12,760 bases of DNA, taken from assembly GCA_023392595.1 (NCBI GenBank), contig JAEVYU010000022.1:1-12760 (forward strand), written 5' to 3'. Positions 6,362-12,760 of the stretch are shown here, in pieces. The first letter of the stretch is position 1, and every line of letters begins with the position of its first letter. Made by a program: the position numbers and the translations under genes. Source of the stretch: Bacillota bacterium (lineage in GTDB: Bacteria > Bacillota > UBA4882 > UBA8346). The notes under the pieces were generated by a model. The model searched no databases. It was not told the DNA's origin and was given only the letters and a program-made list of their open reading frames with translations.

Positions 6362-7027
6362 ATGAGAGAAAAAAGCGATCTTTGGGATTCGGCGGCTGCG
6401 CAAGCCGATGAATTGGACAAAGTCCGGAAGCATATTGAACAATATATCGGTAAGCCTTCGTATATCAGTATAGATACCATGCCCAACACTATCAACCTAG
6501 ACTTATATACGATTTGCGCCAATCCTCAACGGCCCTATCATACCATTATTACTTTGGGAATGAGCGGGCAACCGACCGCAGCACCGGAAGATCAATCCAT
6601 GTGGAAGTATATGGAATTGATGATTTATTTGCCGGAGTCCTGGCCGGTTACCAAAGAAGCCATCAAGGATTTTGCGGACTATTGGCCGGTGGGATGGTTA
6701 AAAAAGCTGGGCAGGTTCCCTCATGAAAACAATACCTGGTTCTGCTGGGGCGATACGATTCCCAACGGAGAACCGGCCCCTCCTTTTGCAGACAATACTG
6801 AACTTTGTTGCATGCTGTTACTGCCGCCCATCCGTGAAGCAGAAGCTTTTTTTGAGTTGAAGATCAATGAGGAAAAGTCGATCCGTTTTTTGGTGGTGGT
6901 CCCGATCTACCGAGAAGAAATGGATTTTCAATTAAAAAATGGCTTTAAAAAGCTGTTGGACAAGTTTGATGCGTATAACATCAACGATATTATTGCGCTT
7001 GACCGGCCGAATGCTTGCAAATGTTGA
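6362..7027 (+). CDS. suppressor-of-fused (SUFU) domain protein
   Basis: This encodes 221 residues from ATG 6362, with GGGAG (6349-6353) 8 bases upstream; the frame opens earlier at 6320 inside the previous gene without a ribosome site. Bacterial SUFU hallmarks are visible: PYHTIITLGMSGQP, MELMIYLPESWP, the YWPVGWLKKLGRFPHENNTW block followed by GDTIPNG, LLLPPIREAEAF, then FLVVVPIYREEMDF and the end of the fold YNINDIIALDRPN. In animals SUFU is a Hedgehog-pathway regulator; the bacterial members are mostly predicted immunity proteins of toxin systems (Imm-type SUFU). It is intact, full length and followed after 58 bases by the kinase gene. A remnant of a second copy of its 3' end lies at 1011-1062. 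Confidence 0.9.
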   Translation: MREKSDLWDSAAAQADELDKVRKHIEQYIGKPSYISIDTMPNTINLDLYTICANPQRPYHTIITLGMSGQPTAAPEDQSMWKYMELMIYLPESWPVTKEAIKDFADYWPVGWLKKLGRFPHENNTWFCWGDTIPNGEPAPPFADNTELCCMLLLPPIREAEAFFELKINEEKSIRFLVVVPIYREEMDFQLKNGFKKLLDKFDAYNINDIIALDRPNACKC

Positions 7028-7085
7028 GTGATGAAAATGTAAGATATATCCTATCGGATGGATTAACCTAGAGGAGCGAATCGCG

Positions 7086-9707
7086 ATGGAGCCCAAGAAC
7101 GATACCTCCCCTTCCCTTGGGGAGCAGACTTGCCTGGCAAGTGAGGCTAATCAAACCAAGCTGGATGCCGATAAAACAACATTAGCCATAGCCACGGAAG
7201 GTTATTATACGGTACTGGCGGTGCAACCCCAGCCCGTAACGGATGAAGCGGCAACAGCGGATGAAGATCAGGAACTCTACCGGATCGGCGACTATATCGG
7301 TGAACGTTACGAAGTGCTGGCAATCCATCGGGGCGCCTGGGGAGTTGTTTATGGGACCTACGATCATGAAGAGGAGTTACCCCGGGCTTTAAAGACAATC
7401 CAAAAAAGGTATCGTTTTGACAAGAAACTACTGGGGTTGTTCACGGAAGAAGCGGCGCTTTGGGTCAGTCTTGAGAAACATCCTTATATTGTACGGGCTT
7501 ACAATGTAGAAAAATTTGAAGAGCAACCCTTTGTGATCACCGAATATATTAACAGTCCCCAGGGAAACGACTTGCGAAGCTGGCTGGGTAGTCCCAAGCT
7601 GACCTTGGCGGTTGGGGCGGAGCTGGCTTTAAAGATCGCCCAAGGTATGCAATATGCCCATCGAAAAGTGGCCGGACTAATCCACCGGGACTTAAAGCCA
7701 GCCAACATCCTAGTGGACCAGTATGCCCAACCCTATATCACCGATTTTGGCCTGGTCCACGCCGCAGGGTCCGATGCGGGGACCCCGGCTTATATGGCTC
7801 CGGAGCAATGGCGCAAGGAACCCATAACAGCCCAAACCGATATTTACGCTTTCGGGTGCATTTTTTACGAAGTATTAACCGGACATCGTATGTTTACCGC
7901 TTCCGCGGTAGATGAATGGCGGTATATGCACCTGATGCAGTTCCCGGTTTCACCACAACAAATAAAACCGGGAATTCCAGCCGGATTGGAAGAGCTTGTC
8001 TTGAAGTGTTTGGAAAAAGATCCGGACCGCCGTCCGCGCGATTGGGATGAGATTGTAGAAGTTTTGGCGGGCTGGTGTTATCAGTTCACCGAAATTCCGC
8101 CGGTTTTGGACTTTGGCGCGTATAAACTGGACGCTAAAGAATTGCTATCGGCAAGTGGTTCCCTTATTACCCTCAGTAAATATTCGGAAGCGTTAGCTGT
8201 TTGCGAGCGGATATTTGAGATTGATCCGCAGTGGATAAACGCCTGGAATATGAAGGGCCTCATCCTGTGTGACCTGAACCGTAGTCAGGAGGCGTTGGAT
8301 TGGCTTGATTCTTGTCCCGATCAAGAAAATTATTTTCTACTTATCATTAAGGGGAGGAATTTAAGCCAATTAGAGAGATATGAAGAGGCTCTGGACCTTC
8401 ATAATTTCATATTGGAAACATGGTCCAATGATACAAGAGCTTTGGAAGATAAAGGGTTTGCCTTAAAAAAATTAAAACGTTATCGGGAAGCATTGGACTG
8501 CTATGACAAAATTTTAGCCATTGAACCCGATAATGCGGGGGTTTTCTGGGAAAAAACAAAGATTTCGGAAAATCTCGGAGAATATGAAGAGGCTTTGATC
8601 TGGTGCCGGAAATACGAAGAGGCAAAACCTAGAGATTACGATGGCTGGTTCGAACAGGGAGTTATACTCACCAAATTGAATCGTTTCGAAGAAGCGCTTG
8701 ATTGTTTCAGTTCCACGCTAGCAATCAATCCGGATTACTCCTTTTGTTGGTTTAACAAAGGAATTATCCTATACAATATGAAACGTTACGATGAAGCAGT
8801 TGAATGTTTTGATAAAGCAATGGCATTGCAACCTGATAAATGCGAAGCCTGGGTTGAAAAAGCGGATAGTCTGGATAAATTGGAACGCTATCGGGAAGCT
8901 GTGGATTGTCTGGACCGGGCCTTGGAATTAAACCCGGAGAATGAAAAAATCTGGTACAAAAGAGGCCTGGTCTTGTTTCGCCTGGGAAAATACAAGGACG
9001 TGATTTCCGATTGTAACCGGGCCTTGAATATTAACCAGCATTATGTGGGTGCCTGGGTGTGCAAGTTGAGAGCTTTGGAGAAATTGGACGACTTGGAGCA
9101 GGTTTTACCTCATTACGACCGGGCCTTGGAATTATGCCCGGACGGTTGGGAACTGTGGGCGGAAAAAGGAAGAATTCTCAACAGGCTGAAACGTTACCAA
9201 GAGGCGCTGCCATATTTTAACCGTGCTCTGGAAATATCCCCTGATGAGTATTTTACCTGGATACAAAAGGGAGTCACATTCTTTCACTTAAAACAGCGCC
9301 AAGAAGCTTTATTTTGTTTTAGCAAGGCGCTAGAACTTAATCCTCAGGATAAGGAGGAGAGAGTTCAATTATTCTTCTACAAGGGACAGATTTTGGATAA
9401 ATTTGGCCGTTATGACGAGGCGGTGGAAGCTTTTGAACAGGCGGTAAAATCCGATCCGGAGCGAGCCCCGTGTTTTAGTGGTAAAGCCCGTTCCTTATAT
9501 CATCTCGAAAAATATGAGGAGGCGGTGGCCTGTTGTGATCGGGCGTTAGCCATCGAACCTGAAGAAACATGGGGTTTGGAATATAAAGGGAAAAGCTTGA
9601 TCATGCTGGGCCATACCGTGGAAGGCACTGCTTGCCTGAAGAAGTTGTTGGAGCTTGACCCGGAATTGGATATCTGGGATGACTTTTCCGAGAAGATAGA
9701 CGTATAA
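7086..9707 (+). CDS. soluble Ser/Thr protein kinase with about 15 TPR repeats
   Basis: This encodes 873 residues; ATG follows GAGGAG (7072-7077). Residues 1-65 are low-complexity and acidic. Residues about 70-330 form a Hanks-type kinase: glycine loop HRGAWGVVYG (81-90, with His81 where the first Gly of GxGxxG usually stands), ATP-binding K103 in ALK, helix-C E122, catalytic HRDLKPAN (H200, D202, K204, N207), DFG 220-222, APE 238-240 and D252. All key catalytic residues are present, so activity is expected. Residues about 354-861 hold roughly 15 consecutive 34-residue TPRs (pattern xAWxxKGxxLxxLxRYxEALxCxDRALxLxPD), a protein-docking scaffold. There is no membrane helix and no PASTA domain, so it differs from PrkC/PknB receptor kinases and should be cytosolic. 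Substrates may be recruited through the TPRs (inference). It sits inside the immunity array, on the same strand. Confidence 0.95.
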   Translation: MEPKNDTSPSLGEQTCLASEANQTKLDADKTTLAIATEGYYTVLAVQPQPVTDEAATADEDQELYRIGDYIGERYEVLAIHRGAWGVVYGTYDHEEELPRALKTIQKRYRFDKKLLGLFTEEAALWVSLEKHPYIVRAYNVEKFEEQPFVITEYINSPQGNDLRSWLGSPKLTLAVGAELALKIAQGMQYAHRKVAGLIHRDLKPANILVDQYAQPYITDFGLVHAAGSDAGTPAYMAPEQWRKEPITAQTDIYAFGCIFYEVLTGHRMFTASAVDEWRYMHLMQFPVSPQQIKPGIPAGLEELVLKCLEKDPDRRPRDWDEIVEVLAGWCYQFTEIPPVLDFGAYKLDAKELLSASGSLITLSKYSEALAVCERIFEIDPQWINAWNMKGLILCDLNRSQEALDWLDSCPDQENYFLLIIKGRNLSQLERYEEALDLHNFILETWSNDTRALEDKGFALKKLKRYREALDCYDKILAIEPDNAGVFWEKTKISENLGEYEEALIWCRKYEEAKPRDYDGWFEQGVILTKLNRFEEALDCFSSTLAINPDYSFCWFNKGIILYNMKRYDEAVECFDKAMALQPDKCEAWVEKADSLDKLERYREAVDCLDRALELNPENEKIWYKRGLVLFRLGKYKDVISDCNRALNINQHYVGAWVCKLRALEKLDDLEQVLPHYDRALELCPDGWELWAEKGRILNRLKRYQEALPYFNRALEISPDEYFTWIQKGVTFFHLKQRQEALFCFSKALELNPQDKEERVQLFFYKGQILDKFGRYDEAVEAFEQAVKSDPERAPCFSGKARSLYHLEKYEEAVACCDRALAIEPEETWGLEYKGKSLIMLGHTVEGTACLKKLLELDPELDIWDDFSEKIDV

Positions 9708-9763
9708 CAAAGACACAGAAGATTCAAACCGTAAAAATGTAAAAATTGAGGAGGAATGTCTTT

Positions 9764-10327
9764 ATGGAATTGCAGGCCTTCATTGAAAAACATCAACCGG
9801 GGAAGAACTTACAAAAAGCTACTCAATCCGAGATAGATCAATATTCTACCCGGCTTCCCGCGAGCATCCTGGAATTATGGCGGGGTTACGGCTTTGGTTC
9901 TTATGCGGGCGGATTAATCCGGCTAATTGACCCGGAGATTTATAATGATACTCTTTATACCTGGCTCGGGAAAAAGAATGATAAGCGTATCCCCCTTGCG
10001 CTTTCGGCTTTCGGCGAGCTTTTTTATTACCGTGATTTAGGAAGTGGCGCGGAGGACGTCAGCGTCCTTAAGGTCCATTATAAATCGATTGATGTTTGTT
10101 CTTGGAGTCTTATGGATTTCTTTAATGATTATTTATGTAATGATGAAATGATTGAAGAAGTTCTACGGCAAGAACTTTTTCGGGAAGCTCTTGAAAAGCA
10201 CGGACCCTTGAAAAACGACGAGATCTATTCGTTTGTTCCGGCGCTGGCAATGGGTGGGGCCGCCGAAGTCGAATTTATCAAAAAGGCAAATGCCCTGGTT
10301 CATTTGGATCTATTGTTTCAGATGTAA
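9764..10327 (+). CDS. GAD-like/DUF1851 (Tdi1-like) immunity-type protein
   Basis: This encodes 187 residues from ATG 9764, placed 9 bases after GAGGAGG (9748-9754); the frame can be read from a TTG at 9746 but that overlaps the ribosome site. The N-terminal part has IEKHQPGKNLQKATQSE, then LPASILELWRGYGFGSYAGGLIRLIDP typical of the GAD-like domain. The C-terminal part has FGELFYYRD, VSVLKVHYKSIDVC, an FFNDYLCNDE helix, and FVPALAMGGAAEVEFIKKANALVHLDLL, matching the DUF1851 domain known from Tdi1, the immunity protein against the Agrobacterium type VI DNase effector Tde1. Here it is an orphan without a visible effector. It begins 56 bases after the kinase stop with no terminator seen between. 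Confidence 0.85.
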   Translation: MELQAFIEKHQPGKNLQKATQSEIDQYSTRLPASILELWRGYGFGSYAGGLIRLIDPEIYNDTLYTWLGKKNDKRIPLALSAFGELFYYRDLGSGAEDVSVLKVHYKSIDVCSWSLMDFFNDYLCNDEMIEEVLRQELFREALEKHGPLKNDEIYSFVPALAMGGAAEVEFIKKANALVHLDLLFQM

Positions 10328-10409
10328 ATCCACGTTGAGTTGCTCCAACTACAACATGAAGTTCTTTTGCGCTGCAGGGAAGGGGTCTTGGGAGCAAAAA
10401 ACTGGCGGC

Positions 10410-10431
10410 TCTCATCGTTCCTACGGTGAGA
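10410..10431 (+). promoter_or_regulatory. stem-loop abutting the ribosome site of the 10446 gene
   Basis: TCTCATCG (10410-10417) pairs with CGGTGAGA (10424-10431), 8 bp with one G-U, around a TTCCTA loop. Its last base is the first base of the AAAGGAG ribosome site (10431-10437). It could modulate translation or protect an mRNA 5' end. The effect is inferred from position only. Confidence 0.35.
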
Positions 10432-10445
10432 AAGGAGATTGTGAT

Positions 10446-10931
10446 ATGGATGGAATCGAACAGTTCTTACAATGGGCTGAAGCTCAAGGGTGGCAGGTTG
10501 AGCGGAGAAGACCATCGGAAATTGAACTACCCAAGGATATCCGGGAACGGTATCCCAAAATCCCTCTGGGATTTCTGGAGTTCTTGAAACGGGTCAAATC
10601 TTGTGTCACTCCGGATCAGAAATCATGGTTCTTATGTCTGGACGATTATTTAGGAACTGCGGATTCAGCTTTCAAATGGAATGAGATGGAGCAAATAAGT
10701 TTGGTCGAAGGCGATGATGACTATAATGAACCCATTATTGCATTCTGGAATCAGCATTTGCCCATCGCCTTATCGGTAAGGGACGATTATACTTACTATG
10801 CTTTGAAGGCCAAGGATGACTTCGGTACAGTTGTATCGAGCTTTGAACCGTATTTCGAGGAGCCGAACCCGGTTGCCCCCTCATTGGAACAGTTTTTAGA
10901 GGCGATTATGAGCAGGAAGATTCAGTTTTAA
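10446..10931 (+). CDS. SMI1/KNR4 (SUKH) superfamily protein
   Basis: This encodes 161 residues from ATG 10446, 8 bases after AAAGGAG; the longer open frame from 10233 runs out of phase inside the previous gene and is not credible. Features are MDGIEQFLQWAEAQGW, IELPKDIRERYPKIPLGFLEFLKRVKSC (the SUKH LPxxxxxFLxxxNG helix, with the Asn-Gly turn replaced), a WFLCLDDYL strand, EPIIAFWNQHLPIALSVRDDYTYYALKAKDD and VAPSLEQFLEAIMS at the end. The layout (start helix, LDDY, FW...LPIA, YYAL, closing SLEQFL) fits a divergent SUKH protein. It is probably cytosolic and has an immunity-type role by family. It lies 118 bases after the Tdi1-like gene and 22 bases before the next. Confidence 0.75.
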   Translation: MDGIEQFLQWAEAQGWQVERRRPSEIELPKDIRERYPKIPLGFLEFLKRVKSCVTPDQKSWFLCLDDYLGTADSAFKWNEMEQISLVEGDDDYNEPIIAFWNQHLPIALSVRDDYTYYALKAKDDFGTVVSSFEPYFEEPNPVAPSLEQFLEAIMSRKIQF

Positions 10932-10953
10932 TATCCGCAAGAGGTGAGACTAT

Positions 10954-11673
10954 ATGATGAAAAGGAATCCTTGGGAAGAGTTATATCGAAACCAAAATAT
11001 GAGTGACCTTCATGCGAAGTTATCCTACTTCAACGGAGAGAGTTACCGGTTGGGGGAGGCGGACTTCGATCATGAAATCATGGGGTGGTTGCGTCAATAT
11101 TACTCCGGAGCCAGAGTTTATATTGATGCATTGGTGGAAAAGCTGGTTCGGGAAAATTACCGGTTCGCCTTTCCTGACGGATACCGGCGCGCTCCCGATC
11201 CTTCCGTATTAGAATGGGCACAGGAATTGTCTGAGACTAAAGGCATTTACCTGCCGTTGACCTTGACCGCCTGGATCTGCGAAATCGGGAATGTCAATCT
11301 CTGCGGGTCTCATCCCCAATGGGAAAAAAGCGGATATGCCTTTGAAGGCGATATCAATGATGTTTGGTACACCGACTCGCTGGTCTTTGAAGTGGACCGG
11401 GAATATATTCTTTATGAACACGAGGAATGGTTATACCGGAAGGAAGAGTATGGCGAGGCTGAAACCGGACCGTTCCGCTTTTCCATCGCTCCGGACTCCA
11501 TTCATAAGGCCAATGTCAGCGGCGGTCCTCCTTATGAAATCCTGGCCGACCGTCCCCAGGTGGATACGCTATTAATCAATGAAAGGCATGGGGCCGGTGT
11601 AGCTTTCTACTTGAGGAATTCATTGGATTGGGGAGGTTTTCCGGGGTTTGAATATATGACTAAGAAGAGGTGA
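10954..11673 (+). CDS. conserved protein with HKANVSGG motif, unassigned
   Basis: This encodes 239 residues; GAGGTGA (10941-10947) precedes two consecutive ATG codons at 10954 and 10957, either of which could start. A helical N-terminal half (IMGWLRQYYSGARVYIDALVEKLVREN) leads into YLPLTLTAWICEIGNVNLCGSHPQW, then WYTDSLVFEV, an acidic insertion, FRFSIAPDSIHKANVSGG, PYEI and the closing strand region VAFYLRNSLDWGGFPGFE. I recall proteins with this GSHPxW...D.xHKANVSGGxPY...WGGFPG sequence in diverse bacteria without a named function. The LPxxLxxWxxExGxV segment recalls the LPxxYxxFLxxxNG helix of SUKH folds, so a distant SUKH relation is possible. No signal or membrane segment is visible. It is intact, and its stop overlaps the ribosome site of the next gene. 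Confidence 0.75.
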   Translation: MMKRNPWEELYRNQNMSDLHAKLSYFNGESYRLGEADFDHEIMGWLRQYYSGARVYIDALVEKLVRENYRFAFPDGYRRAPDPSVLEWAQELSETKGIYLPLTLTAWICEIGNVNLCGSHPQWEKSGYAFEGDINDVWYTDSLVFEVDREYILYEHEEWLYRKEEYGEAETGPFRFSIAPDSIHKANVSGGPPYEILADRPQVDTLLINERHGAGVAFYLRNSLDWGGFPGFEYMTKKR

Positions 11674-11677
11674 TTTC

Positions 11678-11885
11678 GTGGAAAATGATATTCATAAGTT
11701 AATGGACACCTTAAGTGAAAATCAAGAATGCTTTAGGGCTTGAACTATCGGCGAAAGAGTTATTAGCGAACTCAAAAAATCTTCCTTTTACTCTGGTGAA
11801 TAATATTCCGTATGGTAGAGCGGAGAATATGCTAATGAACCTGGGCGAACTCCGTGAAAAGCTGGAATTGCAACCGGTAAATTAA
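11678..11885 (+). pseudogene. small conserved-looking gene with one frameshift
   Basis: GTG 11678 follows AAGAGGTGA, which overlaps the stop of the previous gene, so this is a coupled start. The frame as written ends at TGA after about 21 codons (MENDIHKLMDTLSEN...). Dropping one A from the GAAAATC run at 11717-11721 gives a continuous product of 68 residues ending NLGELREKLELQPVN with TAA 11883-11885, passing through LELSAKELLANSKNLPF and NNIPYGRAENMLM. The composition is protein-like throughout. I do not recognise a family. Whether the extra A is real cannot be judged from sequence alone. Confidence 0.6.
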
Positions 11886-11947
11886 AAATTCAGCTTATCC
11901 TTTCCAAGAATGTTTGTGAAATCGATTATATGACAGGAGATATTAAA

Positions 11948-12370
11948 ATGGAAAAATATACCGATAAATCGGGGCTTTTTGAAGATTTTAACTTTAAATT
12001 GGTAGTGATTGAAGCTTTGTTGGATAAGGATCCCAGTTTTCAAAAGGATTTGGAAGCATTAGTCGAAAAACATTCTAAAAACTACGAGTGGTATAAAGGG
12101 GCAGGACCTATTAGAGAGCTATTGCAATTTTTTTCCGAACTATCGATTGAACCAAAAGATTTGACCAAGATCACCGAATTATGTTTTGACGGCGGTAATG
12201 AGATCTATGGTATGATACAGCCTGATTGGGATGGAGAAGATTGTTGCTTTGATATTCAATCAGTCAGGGGATTTGAATGTTTGAAAAGTTTACAATCGGT
12301 AGTGTTGATCAGTATGGTAGATGAAGAAGTATTAGAACCCATGAAAGAACATGGGATTAGGATTGAATAG
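11948..12370 (+). CDS. DUF6892-like protein
   Basis: This encodes 140 residues from ATG 11948, 7 bases after AGGAGAT; an upstream in-frame ATG at 11930 lacks a ribosome site. Recognisable blocks are LFEDFNFKLVVIEALLDKDP, LEALVEKHSKNYEWYKGAGPI, LLQFFSELSIEPKDLTKITELCFDGGNEIY, IQPDWDGED, FDIQSVRGFECLKSLQSV and the end LEPMKEHGIRIE. The order F-x-D-F-N-F-K, FDGGNEIY and WDGED...FDI matches what I recall for DUF6892, small cytosolic proteins found with immunity genes. No catalytic motif is obvious. It is the last intact gene before the non-coding stretch 12371-12760. It is more AT-rich than the preceding gene. Confidence 0.7.
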   Translation: MEKYTDKSGLFEDFNFKLVVIEALLDKDPSFQKDLEALVEKHSKNYEWYKGAGPIRELLQFFSELSIEPKDLTKITELCFDGGNEIYGMIQPDWDGEDCCFDIQSVRGFECLKSLQSVVLISMVDEEVLEPMKEHGIRIE

Positions 12371-12426
12371 GCAACCGGGAATTTATCGCCGGAAAGTTAG
12401 CCTATGAACTATATAAGTTGAAATAA
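12370..12426 (+). pseudogene. possible short 3' gene remnant
   Basis: One frame from 12370 reads GNREFIAGKLAYELYKLK followed by TAA 12424-12426; just upstream this frame is closed by TGA. The string looks like the end of a helical protein, and the window already has a comparable SUFU tail remnant. It is short enough to be chance, so this is a weak call. Confidence 0.25.
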
Positions 12427-12482
12427 ATAATTTGAGCAAAAGGCAAAACAAATACCTAGGCTGACTGTAGGTCTATACCTCT

Positions 12483-12637
12483 CTCTTGCTCTCCCCCAAT
12501 GGAGCTTTTTATGAAGCGGATTCAGTGGGAGAGTAACCGATAACTTCAAGGTCAAAAATCTTTTAGAGGTCAGCGTCTAGGGTTACTCTTCCACTGAAAC
12601 AACTACTTTGAACAACATCGTTGGGGAAGAGCAAGAG
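12483..12637. repeat. large nested inverted repeat (two coaxial stems)
   Basis: The outer arms CTCTTGCTCTCCCCCAATG (12483-12501) and CGTTGGGGAAGAGCAAGAG (12619-12637) are complementary at 17 of 19 positions, with both differences tolerable as G-U-type pairs on one strand. The inner arms TTCAGTGGGAGAGTAACC (12521-12538) and GGTTACTCTTCCACTGAA (12581-12598) match at 17 of 18. A 42-base loop contains no further strong stem. CTAGGC (12456-12461) and GCCTAG (12648-12653) could extend the outer stem. This is far longer than a rho-independent terminator and has no U-tract; a MITE-like element or a structured RNA fits better. It is part of the gene-free stretch 12371-12760. Confidence 0.75.
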
Positions 12638-12641
12638 TTAG

Positions 12642-12760
12642 GTGCGTGCCTAGATTAAGATTCCGATTGCTAACTGGTGAAAGTCCAGTCCGGGTAATGG
12701 TCAAGCAGCCCGGTAGCTGACAACCAACAGTAGAGGAGACTCTAATGTTGAAGCGTTGAG
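12642..12760 (+). mobile_element. 5' end of a group II intron (truncated by window edge)
   Basis: GTGCG at 12642-12646 is the consensus 5' boundary of bacterial group II introns. It is followed by domain I-like structure: ACTGG (12673-12677) with CCAGT (12685-12689) around the characteristic TGAAAGT; CCGGG (12690-12694) with CCCGG (12709-12713); then GGTAGCTGAC; and TAGAG (12731-12735) with CTCTA (12740-12744) around a GAGA tetraloop. The string GGTGAAAGTCC...CCCGGTAGCTGAC is familiar from reverse-transcriptase-encoding group II introns. The maturase/reverse transcriptase gene and domains V-VI would lie to the right and are not seen. The intron begins 4 bases after the outer arm of the nested inverted repeat. 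Confidence 0.75.

Noticed and set aside
7147..7398. Open frames on the minus strand across the kinase N-terminus
   Set aside because: Shadows of the kinase coding sequence without ribosome sites or domain content.
8900..9240. Repeated DNA strings such as GACCGGGCCTTGGAATTA within the kinase gene
   Set aside because: Explained by the repeated TPR consensus (DRALEL) in the coding sequence; not a separate repeat element or CRISPR.
1..12760. CRISPR array, tRNA, rRNA or riboswitch
   Set aside because: No regularly spaced repeats, tRNA-like cloverleaf or known riboswitch core was seen by eye on either strand.

Overview
The window looks like an accessory region of a Bacillota (Gram-positive type) chromosome. 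Nearly every gene has a strong purine-rich Shine-Dalgarno (GGAGG, AAGGAG, GAGGTGA), GTG and TTG starts occur, and all recognisable genes lie on the + strand, closely spaced or overlapping. I cannot name a species. Family names below come from recalled motif patterns, not from a search.

Layout. Positions 1-1084 hold the end of a DUF6985-like gene, a small secreted protein, a 105-bp inverted-repeat element (850-954) and, close beside it, a scrap of a suppressor-of-fused (SUFU) gene whose intact relative lies at 6362-7027. Positions 1085-7027 carry a run of small cytosolic proteins. Most resemble immunity proteins of polymorphic-toxin systems or families that travel with them: a zinc-ribbon protein, a broken DUF6547 gene, an unknown gene, SUKH (SMI1/KNR4), DUF7832-like, Imm1-like, a broken zinc-binding DUF1963/YwqG-like gene, a frameshifted YrhA-type SUKH gene, a protein with a GHFxCGW motif, and SUFU. 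Positions 7086-9707 encode a large soluble Ser/Thr protein kinase followed by about 15 TPR repeats. Positions 9764-12370 resume the array: GAD-like/DUF1851 (Tdi1-like), another SUKH protein, a 239-residue protein with an HKANVSGG motif, a small frameshifted gene and a DUF6892-like protein. Positions 12371-12760 are non-coding: a large nested inverted repeat followed directly by what looks like the 5' end of a group II intron, cut by the window edge.

How it fits together. This is best read as an immunity-gene reservoir: many unrelated immunity-type genes in one direction, no toxin gene visible, and several members decayed by single-base frameshifts. The most distinctive part is the intact kinase-TPR gene embedded in the array. 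Whether it is functionally tied to the immunity genes or is a passenger cannot be decided from this sequence. The number of single-base frameshifts (at least five, perhaps six, plus one nonsense codon) could be true pseudogenisation or indel errors in the assembly; several sites are short homopolymers.
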